From positions 62,001-126,000 of the forward strand of contig JAWKOL010000011.1 in NCBI GenBank assembly GCA_041391225.1: 64,000 nt of DNA, read 5' to 3'. Below the pieces are notes generated by a model that saw only the letters and a list, made by a program, of their open reading frames with translations, ran no database searches and was not told the DNA's origin. Positions 47,719 to 57,387 of the stretch are shown here, one piece after another; positions within the stretch are counted from its first letter, which is position 1, and each line of letters starts with the position of its first letter. Position numbers and translations under genes: made by a program. The stretch is from RI-153 sp041391225. Lineage in GTDB: Bacteria > Chloroflexota > Anaerolineae > Caldilineales > Caldilineaceae.

Positions 47719-49482
47719 CTAACTCTTCCGCATCACCTTCAGCGACAGGCTCACCGACTGAAACGGTGCGCCCTGAGCATTCTCCAAATAGGACACCGAT
47801 TCGATCTGGCATTCGAGCAAGAGTTGATCCGCTCGCAACTTGAACGACGTGCCTGGTTCGATGGCCAACGGCTCACCGGTGACGGTGCCGCTGCTGGCCC
47901 GTCTTTGTGCCAGGCTGTCCAGATCCACGCCACGCGCCGCCAGCAGTTGGTTCTGTGTGCTCATGGACGCTTTGTCGTAGAGCCAAATATCCAGCACGCG
48001 GACATTGTCGCTGCTGGCCGATTGCGGATCCAGGTCCGGGGCGGTGCCGACGCCACAGGCGCCTAGAATGTCGGCGCTTTCTGGAGACGAGGTGACGGTG
48101 AAACTCTCTTCGTAGTCTGTGATGCCGTGGTAGTAGGTCGCTTTGAATTCGGTCAGCACCGGCGGGGGCTGTGGCGCTCTGTCGCGGCGCCTGAAACCGG
48201 CAAGGTGATCCTGCACCTGGCCGATGATGCCGTTGTCATCGCGTTTGTGGCTGTCTTGGGGCGGTGCATCGGGCCTGGGACGCTGCGTGTCGCCTTGACC
48301 AGGGGCCGGACGGCGGCGTGTTTCTCGACCGGCGTTTTGGATGTCATCCGGCGCGTCGTCACGGCGAGCGGGCGGTGCGCCTGGCGCCGATTTTGGGGAT
48401 AGTTGCCGCGCCTGGGGGGCAATGGGGGGCGTATCATCGAAATCCGGCGCGTCATCGGTCAAAGCATCATCTGACAACGCATCATCTGACAACGTATCGT
48501 CGGTTAACGCGGCATCGCCCTCGGCCGATGTCGCCGACCACAACGAAGCTGCATCGTCATCGGTCTGCGGTTGCGCTCGGCGCGCCGATGCCACGTCGAT
48601 GTCCGTCTCAACCGTGATATCTTCCCAATCCTGGGCCTGCTGCGGGATGAACGACTGTTGTTGCGGCGTCGGCTGCCGCGGTGCAGGTTGCGCCAACGGC
48701 CCGCCACCGACTTCCTGACTTCGCCGGTTCCAGTTTTCCCACTGCTCCTCACGTGTTGGCGGGCGGGGAATGCCGGCGGCGCGTTGGGCGTCGTCATCGT
48801 CGAAGTCGTAGTCCCAAGGATCGTCGTTTTCGCTGTCGGCACTCGCCGGTTCATCGAGATAGTCGTCTTCGTCAAGATCACGGCGGCGCGTGGAGCGTCT
48901 ATTGGTATCGCGCATAAGGACAAACTGGTAGAAGATCCAGACGCCGCCGCCGATCAACATCGCCATCGCGACCCCGATCAGCAGCCAATCCAGCAAGGAT
49001 GCACGGCCCAGCGTCCTTTGCACCGGCGTCTCCGCCGCTGTATCCAGCGCTGTCGCTTGTGGTGTGTCCGAGGTATCCGCCGCCGCGCCGGGGACGCCCG
49101 CTACGCCGCCGAATTCCGCCTGCAATGTGCGCAAGTTGAACTCGTGGAGTTGCGCGGTCTCACTGTCCAGCCCCTGGTAGTAGACAATCGCATCTGACAG
49201 TTCCTGCTGTGGATCGCGCAGATCAGTGAGCCGCGAGAGGACGGTGGCCGCGTTGTCGCCGGCAGTGGTGACGTAGGCGTCGGCCAGCGCCGAAAGGTAC
49301 TGGGCGCGCAAGGCCGGTTGCAGATCGTCCAATCGGCTGCCGCTCCTGTCGGCGGGCCATACCACCGTGGCCAGGAAGAAGCCGATCACGATCCCCAACA
49401 GTCCGAACACAGCCACACGGTTGAACTGTGTACGCTGCTCCGGCGTCCAATCACCCAATGGTGTGCGAGGATTTTGGCGCAT
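47719..49482 (-). CDS. Two-helix membrane protein with low-complexity middle (unknown function)
   Basis: The 587-residue protein has two hydrophobic helices (RVAVFGLLGIVIGFFLATVV near 22-41 and LLDWLLIGVAMAMLIGGGVW near 165) with about 120 residues between them, so the N-terminal part is a looped external domain. The middle is Pro/Asp/Arg/Gln-rich and includes the repeat SDDALSDDALTDDA. The last 150 residues are a globular domain (EFKATYYHGITDYEESFTVT, CGVGTAPDLDPQS, LRADQLLLECQIESVSYLEN). I do not recognise this domain. It lies next to manC and dprA without clear functional link. Confidence 0.75.
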   Translation of the reverse strand: MRQNPRTPLGDWTPEQRTQFNRVAVFGLLGIVIGFFLATVVWPADRSGSRLDDLQPALRAQYLSALADAYVTTAGDNAATVLSRLTDLRDPQQELSDAIVYYQGLDSETAQLHEFNLRTLQAEFGGVAGVPGAAADTSDTPQATALDTAAETPVQRTLGRASLLDWLLIGVAMAMLIGGGVWIFYQFVLMRDTNRRSTRRRDLDEDDYLDEPASADSENDDPWDYDFDDDDAQRAAGIPRPPTREEQWENWNRRSQEVGGGPLAQPAPRQPTPQQQSFIPQQAQDWEDITVETDIDVASARRAQPQTDDDAASLWSATSAEGDAALTDDTLSDDALSDDALTDDAPDFDDTPPIAPQARQLSPKSAPGAPPARRDDAPDDIQNAGRETRRRPAPGQGDTQRPRPDAPPQDSHKRDDNGIIGQVQDHLAGFRRRDRAPQPPPVLTEFKATYYHGITDYEESFTVTSSPESADILGACGVGTAPDLDPQSASSDNVRVLDIWLYDKASMSTQNQLLAARGVDLDSLAQRRASSGTVTGEPLAIEPGTSFKLRADQLLLECQIESVSYLENAQGAPFQSVSLSLKVMRKS

Positions 49483-49509
49483 TTTTATGTCCTGTGTCCG
49501 CGAAAGACA

Positions 49510-50586
49510 TCACAGCAGATCCTGGCGGTTTTTCGCGTTCAAGCTGTCTACGATCACCTTCACCTGCTGCATTCGATTTTTGTGGCCGATCAGGATCGCG
49601 TCCCCAGTATCGACGACGACCAGATCGTCGACGCCCACAAGCGCAATCAGCCGGTCCCCGCCGCTGACAATGTTGCTGCGACTCTCTGTTTGAACCACAT
49701 CACCCTGTACCACACAGTTGCCGTCTTCACCCGCCACGAGGACAGCGTCCAGCGCGTCCCAACTGCCCACATCGTTCCAGCCGGCGTCGAGCGGCGCCAC
49801 GGCCACGTTGGCCGCGCCTTCCATGATGCCGTGATCGATGGAAATGTTCTGCAATGTCGGCCATACTTCCTGGAGCACACTGTCGGCCTGGTCGGTCCCC
49901 AGCGCGGCCTCGATGCGCAGCAGACCGGCGTAGAGTTCGGGGCGCTGACGTTCAAATTCGGCCAGCAACACATCCACGCGGCTGATGAAATTGCCCACAT
50001 TCCAGTAGTAACCGCCCTCGGCCAGGAATTGTTGCGCCGTGGCCAGATCCGGCTTCTCTAGAAACCGCTCAGTGCGGAAGACAGGCCAAGCGCCGGCCAG
50101 CGGCAGCGGATCCCCCGTGCGTTTGATGTATCCGTACCCGGTGTGCGGCGAATCAGGCTGCGCGCCCAATACAGTGAGGTAACCGGCGCGGGCGGCGACT
50201 TCGGCCTGTTGCAGAATCGCGCAGTAGTGCGCCTCGTCGCGGAAGACGTGATCGGCGTGCAAAATGGCGATAATCGCATCGGGATCGCGGCGGCGCAAGT
50301 GTACACAGGCCAGCCCAATTGCCGGCGCTGTGCTGCGTCCGCTGGGTTCCACCAGGATGTTCTCTTGCGGGATCGCCGGGAGCTGTTCAGCCGCCAGCCC
50401 GCGGTAGCGGTCGCCGGTGAGGATGTAGATCTGCTCGGGCGTCACCATGCCGGCGATGCGGTTGACCGTCGCCTGGATCATGGTCGCGCCGCTGCCGGTG
50501 ACATCGGAGAATTGCTTAGGTAGGGATTGGCGGCTACGGGGCCATAGCCGTGTGCCGACACCGCCGGCCAGAATCGCTGCGTACAT
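49510..50586 (-). CDS. manC: Mannose-1-phosphate guanylyltransferase
   Basis: The enzyme makes GDP-mannose from mannose-1-phosphate and GTP for glycans. The nucleotidyltransferase start AILAGGVGTRLWPRSRQSLP carries the GXGTRLWP signature at residues 8-15, followed by LAGDRYRG-like TGDRYRGLAAEQLPAIP, EPSGRSTAPAIGLACVHL, the HADHVF motif and FLEKPDLATAQQFL. The length of 358 matches the short single-domain type without a phosphomannose isomerase fusion. The C-terminus GDAILIGHKNRMQQVKVIVD is normal. The neighbour upstream on the strand is dprA. Confidence 0.93.
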   Translation of the reverse strand: MYAAILAGGVGTRLWPRSRQSLPKQFSDVTGSGATMIQATVNRIAGMVTPEQIYILTGDRYRGLAAEQLPAIPQENILVEPSGRSTAPAIGLACVHLRRRDPDAIIAILHADHVFRDEAHYCAILQQAEVAARAGYLTVLGAQPDSPHTGYGYIKRTGDPLPLAGAWPVFRTERFLEKPDLATAQQFLAEGGYYWNVGNFISRVDVLLAEFERQRPELYAGLLRIEAALGTDQADSVLQEVWPTLQNISIDHGIMEGAANVAVAPLDAGWNDVGSWDALDAVLVAGEDGNCVVQGDVVQTESRSNIVSGGDRLIALVGVDDLVVVDTGDAILIGHKNRMQQVKVIVDSLNAKNRQDLL

Positions 50587-50622
50587 CGTTGTACCTCAGG
50601 GTGTGGTTGGTGGTCGTTTGTG

Positions 50623-51711
50623 TTAGTTCGCCTTCACGTAGCGCAGCGGACCCACCTGGCGCACCAGGCCCTTTAGCTCCATCAATGTGAGCAGGCTGGT
50701 GACCTGCGCGGCGGCCAACATGACATCGCGTACGATGTCGTCTACGTGTTTGGGTTCGCTGGAAAGGTGCATCAACAGATCGGCTTCTGCTGGATCGGCG
50801 GAGATTTCGGCCCGCACCTGCAACTGCGCCGTCGTCCGCTCCAGATCGAGGAAATCGAGCACATCCGCCACCGAAAGTAGCGGCGCCGCGCCGTTTTGGA
50901 TCAACTGGTTGCAGCCGACGCTGCCCGGGTGCAGAATCGATCCCGGCACAGCGAAGACGTCGCGTCCATGCTCGGCGGCGAATCCGGCGGTGAGCAGTGC
51001 GCCGCTACGCGCCCCGGCTTCCACCACGATCACGCACAGGCTCAGCCCGCTGATGATGCGGTTACGCGGTGGAAAGTTCGACGCTTCGGGCTTCGTCCCC
51101 AGCGGATATTCGCTGATCAGCGCCCCGTTCTGGCGCACACCGGCGGCGATGGATCGATTGCTCGCCGGGTAAACCTGATCGACGCCGCTGCCCAGCACAG
51201 CCAGCGTGCGCCCGCCCGCTTCGAGTGCTGCCTGGTGAGCCACGGCATCGATGCCCAGCGCCAGCCCGCTGACGATGGTGACGCCGTGCTCAACCAATTC
51301 GCGCGCCAGGGAATGGGTCACCTCGCGACCGTAGGCCGAAGCGCGACGGGTGCCGACAATGGCCACGGCCAGATCATCGGCCCGGGTCATCTCACCCCGC
51401 ACGTAGAGGACCGGCGGCGGGTTGGGTACCTGTCGCAAGTTGTGCGGGTAGGCGGCATCGTCCCAGGTGAGCAGGCGGGCGCCGCTACGCTGTAGCCGCT
51501 GCCATTCTGCTTCGAGATCCAGCGTGCGGCGCACATTCAACAGGCTTTCCAGCGAGCGGCGATCCAATCCGGCCGCCTTTAGCTGTTGAATCGGCGCACG
51601 CCAGGCGGCTTCGATGGTGCCGCACGTTTCCAACAACGCCATCAAACGCGTGGGGCCGATGCCCGGCACGCGGTTGAAGGCGATCCAATAGGCTTGTTCG
51701 TTCACGGGCAT
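50623..51711 (-). CDS. dprA: DNA-processing protein DprA/Smf
   Basis: DprA loads RecA on incoming single-stranded DNA during natural transformation. The 362-residue protein has an N-terminal SAM-like helical segment (FNRVPGIGPTRLMALLETCG), the Rossmann core with AIVGTRRASAYGREVTHSLA, SGLALGIDAVAHQAALEAGG, LGSGVDQVYPASN, ISEYPLGTKP and NFPPRNRIISGLS, and a C-terminal winged-helix (HLSSEPKHVDDIVRDVMLAA). All are in family order. The start at 51711 gives the MPVNEQAYWIAF form. Confidence 0.94.
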   Translation of the reverse strand: MPVNEQAYWIAFNRVPGIGPTRLMALLETCGTIEAAWRAPIQQLKAAGLDRRSLESLLNVRRTLDLEAEWQRLQRSGARLLTWDDAAYPHNLRQVPNPPPVLYVRGEMTRADDLAVAIVGTRRASAYGREVTHSLARELVEHGVTIVSGLALGIDAVAHQAALEAGGRTLAVLGSGVDQVYPASNRSIAAGVRQNGALISEYPLGTKPEASNFPPRNRIISGLSLCVIVVEAGARSGALLTAGFAAEHGRDVFAVPGSILHPGSVGCNQLIQNGAAPLLSVADVLDFLDLERTTAQLQVRAEISADPAEADLLMHLSSEPKHVDDIVRDVMLAAAQVTSLLTLMELKGLVRQVGPLRYVKAN

Positions 51712-51829
51712 GGTGTACCTGACACTGCGCGGGTATCCTTGCGATGGAGACCGTGGTTACAACGTTGTTGTCGAGAATAGTGGATGGCAGATCTTTTGTC
51801 AAACCGATGGCGTTTGCTCCAGAATTTTC

Positions 51830-51925
51830 CATCAGAATAGAACGCGGATTGAGCAGATCCGGGCGGATAAAATCGCAGAAAATCCGTTCAGATCCGCCCA
51901 ATCTGCGTTCTATTACCGGACAATT
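51830..51925. repeat. AGAACGCGGATT palindromic element
   Basis: AATAGAACGCGGATTGAGCA on the left is mirrored by CGCCCAATCTGCGTTCTATT on the right, with GATCCGGGCGGAT / ATCCGTTCAGATCCGCC inside. It sits between dprA and rimM and shares words with the fragment at 15515-15565. Confidence 0.8.
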
Positions 51926-51940
51926 CAGCGTGACCGATGC

Positions 51941-52566
51941 TTACTCTGCTTCGCTATCCAGCATGCCCGGCAGGAGGTTGACCGTGAGCCGTCCGCCCGC
52001 CACATCCACATCGACGATGACATCACCGATGGCGGGCAGCAGGATCTCCTTGCCACCGTTGACGCCCTCCGCCGGCGCGACCAGGTAGACGTCGTTGGCG
52101 CCGGTGACGAGGACATCTTTCACCGTCCCCAGGATGGCGCCGTCGGCGGTCTGCGCCGTCAGCCCGACGATCTGGTGAACGTAATAGGTGTCTTCGTCGA
52201 GTTCGGCGGCGTCCTCTTCGGCGATGAAGATCCAGTTGCCGCGCAGCGCCTCGGCCTCTTCGCGGTTGGTAATGTGATCGAAGCAGATCAGCACACGGTT
52301 CTTGTGCGGCGCGCCGATTCGATTTCAACGGCCTCCATCTCGTCGCCGATGAGCATCATCTGTCCGGCGGCAAAGCGATCTTCGGGGAAGTCGGTGAATG
52401 GTTCGATGGAGAGTTCGCCGCGCACGCCGTGCGCGTGATCACCCGTCCAACCACGAGATAGCCAGCGGGGACCTTGAAGTCCAGCGGTCCGCCGGGATGC
52501 GTGTCCGCGACGCCGATTCTGCCGCCTGCGTCGGCGATCATCGCCGGGGTTTGATTCTTGGCTCAT
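51941..52566 (-). CDS. rimM: Ribosome maturation factor RimM (frameshifted)
   Basis: RimM assists 30S subunit maturation and binds ribosomal protein S19. Its N-terminal barrel (GYLVVGRV, HAHGVRGELSIEPFTDFPED) and the PRC-barrel part (DAAELDEDTYYVHQIVGLTA, GTVKDVLVTGANDVYLV, EILLPAIGDVIVDVDVAGGR then LTVNLLPGML) are all present. Breaks near 52545, 52435 and 52315 divide it. A stop at 51941 ends a normal-length protein. It follows the khpA terminator in the conserved ffh-rpsP-khpA-rimM neighbourhood. Confidence 0.9.
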
Positions 52567-52629
52567 GCCTGCCTCTTTTTCATTCTCATATTTCGTACGG
52601 TCGCAACCGATCCTACACGCCTATCCATC

Positions 52630-52664
52630 AAAAAAACAGCGGAAGGCTGCGCGCCCCCGCTGCT
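52630..52664 (-). terminator. Terminator between khpA and rimM
   Basis: CAGCGG / CCGCTG with a GC-rich loop is followed on the minus strand by TTTTTTT (52630-52636). It lies downstream of khpA and upstream of rimM. Confidence 0.7.
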
Positions 52665-52786
52665 TCGTTGATCATTCAATTGAGACGCCGATGCAATGCC
52701 GCCACGCTCACTGGCTTGTGGCGAAAAACCACGGCCGAAACACAGCGTCACCGTTCGAGATTGCCGGTGATTTGTGCCGGGATCGC

Positions 52787-53012
52787 CTACAAGATCTTGA
52801 GCGAAACCTGGCGTCCATCGTGAGTGGTCGCGCGCGCAACACGGTGCGCATGGCGTTTGCCACGCGGCCGCCTTTGCCAATCACGCGCCCGGCGTCCTCT
52901 TGCGATACTTCCAAGCGCAACATCACCGATCTCGCTGCGCTCGCTTCGTCACCCGCACCTGATCGGGGTGTTCGACCAGGGCTTTGGCCATGAATTCAAC
53001 CAACTTCTCCAT
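52787..53012 (-). CDS. khpA: KH-domain RNA-binding protein KhpA (frameshifted)
   Basis: A small RNA-binding protein of about 75 residues. The KH loop GXXG is in VIGKGGRVANAMRTVL, with MEKLVEFMAKALVEHPDQVR at the N-terminus (ATG 53012, GGAGG upstream) and HDGRQVSLKIL at the end. Breaks near 52955 and 52835 split it into three frames. KhpA partners with the KhpB/Jag protein in RNA regulation and cell-size control in other bacteria. It lies between rpsP and rimM, as is usual for Gram-positive-like gene order. Confidence 0.88.
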
Positions 53013-53076
53013 CGGGTCCTCCCTTGTGAACTTTAGGATGGAACCTGTGTCCGGTGCAGATACAGCCTACCGATGA

Positions 53077-53379
53077 CTAAGCGGCGACTTCTTCGGCCAC
53101 CGGTTCTTCTGCTGCGGGCTGGTAGATCACCTTGCCGCTGGCATCGATAACGCCTTCTTTGACCAGGATTGGGGTCAAGGCGTCGCTGGGCTGTGCGCCG
53201 TTGGAAAGCCAGTAGGCTGCGCGGTCGGCCTTGAGGTTGATGGAAGGCGGATCGATCAGCGGGTTGTAGGTGCCGATGGTCTCGATGAAGCGGCCATCAC
53301 GCGTTGCGCTGGTTGGCCACTACGATACGGTAAAACGGTGATTTTTTGCGCCCATGCGGCGCAGGCGAATGCGGACCAC
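53077..53379 (-). CDS. rpsP: 30S ribosomal protein S16 (two frameshifts)
   Basis: S16 is an essential ribosome protein. The start GTG at 53379 (AAAGGAG upstream) gives MVRIRLRRMGAK; then, after one base change, YRIVVANQRNA, and after another DGRFIETIGTYNPLIDPPSI, NLKADRAAYWLSNGAQPSDA and LTPILVKEGVID in the right order. A Glu/Ala-rich tail (AAEEPVAEEVAA) ends it at 53077. The first break is at a run of seven adenines near 53345. A ribosomal protein of this kind cannot be lost, so the breaks are almost certainly assembly errors. Confidence 0.93.
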
Positions 53380-53465
53380 TACGCTCTTGCTCCTTTTGAA
53401 TACAAGCTGTATCTGTTAGCCGGGTATAGAATCGTCTGAATTATCCAAGTCACAAAGTCACAACA

Positions 53466-53543
53466 ATCCTGAAATTACAGTGCGCAGCAGAGCGTCCACT
53501 CTGAATTGGTGAAACTCGCCGGGCTGCTGTGAATTTCAGGATA
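53466..53543. repeat. 79-bp TATCCTGAAATT inverted-repeat element, copy 2
   Basis: ATCCTGAAATTACAGTGCGC to GCTGCTGTGAATTTCAGGAT, identical at both ends to copies 1 and 3, with an inner core containing AGCGTCCACTCTG. Its end is 4-5 bp past the ffh stop. Confidence 0.9.
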
Positions 53544-53547
53544 GACT

Positions 53548-54921
53548 CTAACGCATACCGCTGAACATGTCCATGAAGTTGCCGCCCATGCCGCCACGGC
53601 TGCGACGTTTGCCCTTCTTGCCTTTGCCCTTACCCATCAGCCCCATCTGCTTCATCATCTTGCGCATATCTTTGAACTGCTTGAGCAGTTGGTTCACGTC
53701 TTGCACGGTGCTGCCGCTGCCGGTGGCAATGCGGCGACGTCGGCTGGCGTTGAGGACGTCGGGGTTGTGGCGCTCGAAGAGGGTCATGCTGTTGATGATG
53801 GCCTCGACGCGCTTCAGGTTCTTGGTGGCTTCCTGTGGATCGACCTGTTTGGCGATCTGGTTCATGCCGGGGATCATCTTAAGCAGATCGGTGACGGACC
53901 CCATCTTCTTCAACTGGCGCAGTTGATCGAGGAAGTCTTCAAAATCGAAGTCGCCCTCGGCCAGTTTGGCCTCCATCGCGGCAGCTTCTTCTTCGCTGAT
54001 GTTGTCCTGCGCCCGCTCAATCAGGGTGAGGATGTCGCCCATACCCAGGATGCGACCGGCCATGCGATCGGGCTGGAACGGCTCGATGCCATCCATCTTC
54101 TCGCTGGTCCCCAAAAATTTGATGGGGACGCCCGTCACCTCGCGGATGCTCAAAGCGGCGCCGCCGCGGGCGTCACCGTCGATCTTGGTCATGATCAGGC
54201 CGCTGAGGGGGACGCGTTTGTTGAAGCCGTCGGCCACCTGCACCGCTTCCTGGCCGGTCATGGCGTCCACCACCATGAGCACGTCGGACGGTTGCGACAC
54301 GAGGCGCACCTGTTCCAACTCGCGCATCATCTCGTCGTCGATCTGCAAACGACCGGCGGTATCGAGGATAACCACGGTGTACGCCTTCTCGCGTGCAACA
54401 CGCAGCGCATTGCGTGCAATCGTCGGCGCGGGGACCTCGGTCCCTTCACTGTGGACAGGCACGTCGATCTGCTTGCCCAACACCTCCAACTGATGGATGG
54501 CCGCGGGGCGGTAGATGTCTGCCTCCACCAAGAGCGGGCGCTGCCCCGATTTGCGCAGCCGCATCGCCAGTTTGGCCGCCATTGTGGTCTTCCCTGCGCC
54601 CTGCAAGCCCACCAACATGATCACCGAGGGTTGGCCCGACAGATTCAAAGAGGCCGGTTTGCCCAGCAGTTCGACCAGTTCTTCGTTGACGATCTTCACC
54701 ACCTGTTGCGCAGGGGTGAGGCTGCTCATCACTTCGACGCCGATGGCGCGTTCTTTGATGCGACCAACGAAATCTTTGACCACTTTGTAGTTGACGTCTG
54801 CTTCGAGCAGCGCCAACCGTACCTCGCGCAGCGCGGCATTGACATCGCCCTCAGAGAGCTTGCCATGCCCAGCGAGTTGCCCAAAGATAGATTGCAGTCG
54901 ATCCGACAGACTCTCGAACAC
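53548..54921 (-). CDS. ffh: Signal recognition particle protein Ffh
   Basis: Ffh binds 4.5S RNA and signal peptides and directs ribosomes to the membrane with FtsY. The 457-residue protein has an N-domain (SIFGQLAGHGKLSEGDVNAA), the GTPase core with G1 GLQGAGKTT at 105-113, DTAGRLQIDDEMMRELEQVR, TKIDGDARGGAALS and GTSEKMDGIEPF, and the Met-rich M-domain that binds RNA (MKQMGLMGKGKGKKGKRRSR). No frame break is seen. It is followed on the strand by rpsP and khpA, and flanked by two copies of the 79-bp palindromic element. Confidence 0.97.
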   Translation of the reverse strand: MFESLSDRLQSIFGQLAGHGKLSEGDVNAALREVRLALLEADVNYKVVKDFVGRIKERAIGVEVMSSLTPAQQVVKIVNEELVELLGKPASLNLSGQPSVIMLVGLQGAGKTTMAAKLAMRLRKSGQRPLLVEADIYRPAAIHQLEVLGKQIDVPVHSEGTEVPAPTIARNALRVAREKAYTVVILDTAGRLQIDDEMMRELEQVRLVSQPSDVLMVVDAMTGQEAVQVADGFNKRVPLSGLIMTKIDGDARGGAALSIREVTGVPIKFLGTSEKMDGIEPFQPDRMAGRILGMGDILTLIERAQDNISEEEAAAMEAKLAEGDFDFEDFLDQLRQLKKMGSVTDLLKMIPGMNQIAKQVDPQEATKNLKRVEAIINSMTLFERHNPDVLNASRRRRIATGSGSTVQDVNQLLKQFKDMRKMMKQMGLMGKGKGKKGKRRSRGGMGGNFMDMFSGMR

Positions 54922-54950
54922 AGAAATAACCTATCTACTCAATAACTTTC

Positions 54951-55029
54951 TATCCTGAAATCACTGTGCGCAGCAGAACGTCCGCTCTGCATTGGAACAA
55001 TTCGCCAGGCGGCTGTGAATTTCAGGATA
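54951..55029. repeat. 79-bp TATCCTGAAATT inverted-repeat element, copy 3
   Basis: TATCCTGAAATCACTGTGCG to GGCTGTGAATTTCAGGATA; the element starts 30 bp upstream of the ffh start and shares both ends with copies 1 and 2. Confidence 0.9.
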
Positions 55030-55132
55030 GAATCTAAATCTACTAACAAATAACGGGCATCTGTCCACGTTTCAGGCGTGAACAAATTCCCGCCACGGTC
55101 CTACCTTGCATGTACCGACCTTGGATTTTACT

Positions 55133-57140
55133 TCAGATGTGGTCGGCGGTCAAATTACCACTCATCATATACCTCTCCAGCCAACCCATCAACGCATCAT
55201 TGTGCGCTTTTCGTATCTTCCATGCGCCGCCGATGGATTCGGCGTGGGCGCTGTTGGGCAGGCGCACCATTTCCACTGGACAGCCGCTCGCCTTGAGGAC
55301 AGCGTAGAATTGCTCCGACTGCTCGGCGGGGCAGCGCCAATCGTTGTTGCCCTGCACCAATAGCGTGGGCGTTTTGCACTGGTGGGCGTAGGTGATAGGC
55401 GAACAGCGCCGGTAGACGTCGGGGATCTCGTGCGGGCGCCCGCCCAATTGCTCCACGGCAAACCACGGGCCAATGTCGCTGACGCCGTAGAAACTCACCC
55501 AGTTGGTCACCGGGTTTTCGGGGATGGCGGCCTTGAAGCGATCCGTCTGGCCGATGATCCAACAGGTGAGGTTGCCGCCGCCGGAAAGGCCACCCAAGGC
55601 CAGGTTGTCACCGTCCACGAGGCCGCGCTCGATGGCGGCGTCGACGCCCGCCATGAGGTCTGTGTAGTCGAGGTGACCCCAATCGCCCTTGATCGCGGTG
55701 GCAAAGGCGTTGCCGTAGCCCGTGGACGCCCGGTGGTTGATGAAGATGACGGCGTAGCCGCGCCTGCCAGCATCTGGAAATCGAACGAGAAGACGTGGCC
55801 AAAACCGCTGTGTGGCCCGCCGTGAATGTAGAGGAAGCCAGGGAAGGGCGCTTGCCCGGTGCGCGGCAGCATCACCCACCCTCGACCTCGACACCGTCCT
55901 CTCCAGGGAAGGTCATCTGGACGGTTTCGGGCAGGGCGCGCTGTTCGAGCAATGCCTGGTTCACCCGCGTCCATTGGCACTCTTCGCCGTTGCGCAGATC
56001 CACGCTGAAGAGATCGGTGGGGTTGTTGAGGCTGCTTGCCACGAAGATCAACGTGTCACCGTGCAGGCCCAGGGGGAAACAACTGCGTTCGCCGCTCACC
56101 ACGGCAGCGTAATCTTTGCCCTTGAGCGAGACGCGGTAGATGCGCACTTCGCCGCCGCACTGCACTTCGACAAAGGCTGTTTCAGCGGCGGCGTCCAGCA
56201 GGATACGCGGCTGCCCCAACACATCGAAGGGGAAATCGGGTTGGAGATCGCCGGCCACTTGCCGATCCAGCCCATCGGTGTGGTTGATCAGCTCGCCGCC
56301 GTCGAGGTTGGCGCTCCACAGATCACACTGCGTGCCGATGGGGAGATCACCGCGCGCCGCCGCAAAGAGGATGCGCTTGCCGTCGGGCAGCCAGTGCGCG
56401 GTCATCAATGATTGCCACGCTTCGAGCGCCGTTGTCACTTCACCCGTACGGTTGATCACACACAACTTGCCGTACTGTCCGCTGTCTTCGGGCCAGAAGC
56501 GCGACTGGAACAGGATCGACTGTCCGTCGGGCGACCACTCGGGCTGGGCGTTGACAGCATTGTTGTCTGTCCACTGTTTGATCTCGCCGCCGTCGACGCG
56601 CACGCTGAAGATGTTTTGCACCACGCGATCCACATTGCCCATCCCGTCGAAGCGGTAGACGCGACGGGTGAAGCGGTAGGGATCGGCGTCGTCGGGCGGC
56701 CCGTCCTGTGGGCCGGCGGTGAAGGCGATTTCGCTGCCGTCGGGCGACCAGGTGGGGCGTCCTGTCACCCCCTGCGTAAAGGACGTGAGCGGCCTGGCTT
56801 CGCCGCCGTCCATGGGCAACAGGAAGATCTGCGTCTTCCCCTGCCTGTCCGAGAGAAACGCCACCGTCCTGCCGTCGGGCGACCACGCAGGCAAGGACGC
56901 GTTGGCCGCATTGGACGTCAACTGGCGGCTGCTGCCGTCATCGAGCGAAAGTAGCCACAGCGTCTTCACATCGCGCCACTGCGTGGGTTTGTCGGGCTTG
57001 TCTTGCGCGGCGGGTTTGTCCGCTTTCTCTTCTTCGGTGTGCATCAGCGTGTAGAGCACCCAGCGCCCATCCGGCGACAGCACCGCGTCCTGGATAAAAC
57101 GCAGGCGGAACAGATCGTCCTGTTGAATCCCGTCGACCAT
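55133..57140 (-). CDS. S9-family prolyl oligopeptidase (two frameshifts)
   Basis: A cytoplasmic peptidase with a WD-like beta-propeller followed by an alpha/beta hydrolase. Propeller repeats include LPAWSPDGRTVAFLSDRQGK, RPTWSPDGSEIAFTAGPQDG and QPEWSPDGQSILFQSRFWPE. The hydrolase has LYIHGGPHSGFG, the catalytic Ser in GGLSGGGNL (near 55585), Asp in QGNNDWRCP and His in NSAHAESIGG. Breaks near 55875 and 55775 split the hydrolase. Rejoined it is about 660 residues, typical of the acylaminoacyl-peptidase branch. Its substrate is short peptides. The GxSGGG nucleophile elbow is less usual than GGSYGG. Confidence 0.9.
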
Positions 57141-57387
57141 GCAAAGTCTCCTCTCGGCGTGCGAATTGATGACTCCAATACTTTTGCAGCGGACTCAATT
57201 GATGACTCCACTGCGAAAAGTCCGACTTCTGTGTGATTTGCGGTTGTTCCCCTCCTGAGACAAGTCGGACTTTTGCGCTTGAGCGACCTTTTTGCAGTAG
57301 AGTCAATTGATAGAACATGGATCGGGTGGAATGGATCCCCCAACGCGGCGAGCGACTTCTGCCCCAATCACCAATCACCAATCCTGA
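57141..57387. other. Intergenic region with nested inverted repeats
   Basis: No gene. GCGAAAAGTCCGACTT (57213-57228) pairs with AAGTCGGACTTTTGCGC (57262-57278), and the words ACTCAATTGATGACTCC and GAGTCAATTGAT occur on both sides of it. The whole is a repeat-rich block between the S9 peptidase and rbsD genes. Confidence 0.65.

Noticed and set aside
53689..54945. 418-residue open frame on the plus strand
   Set aside because: Opposite ffh, an unambiguous gene.
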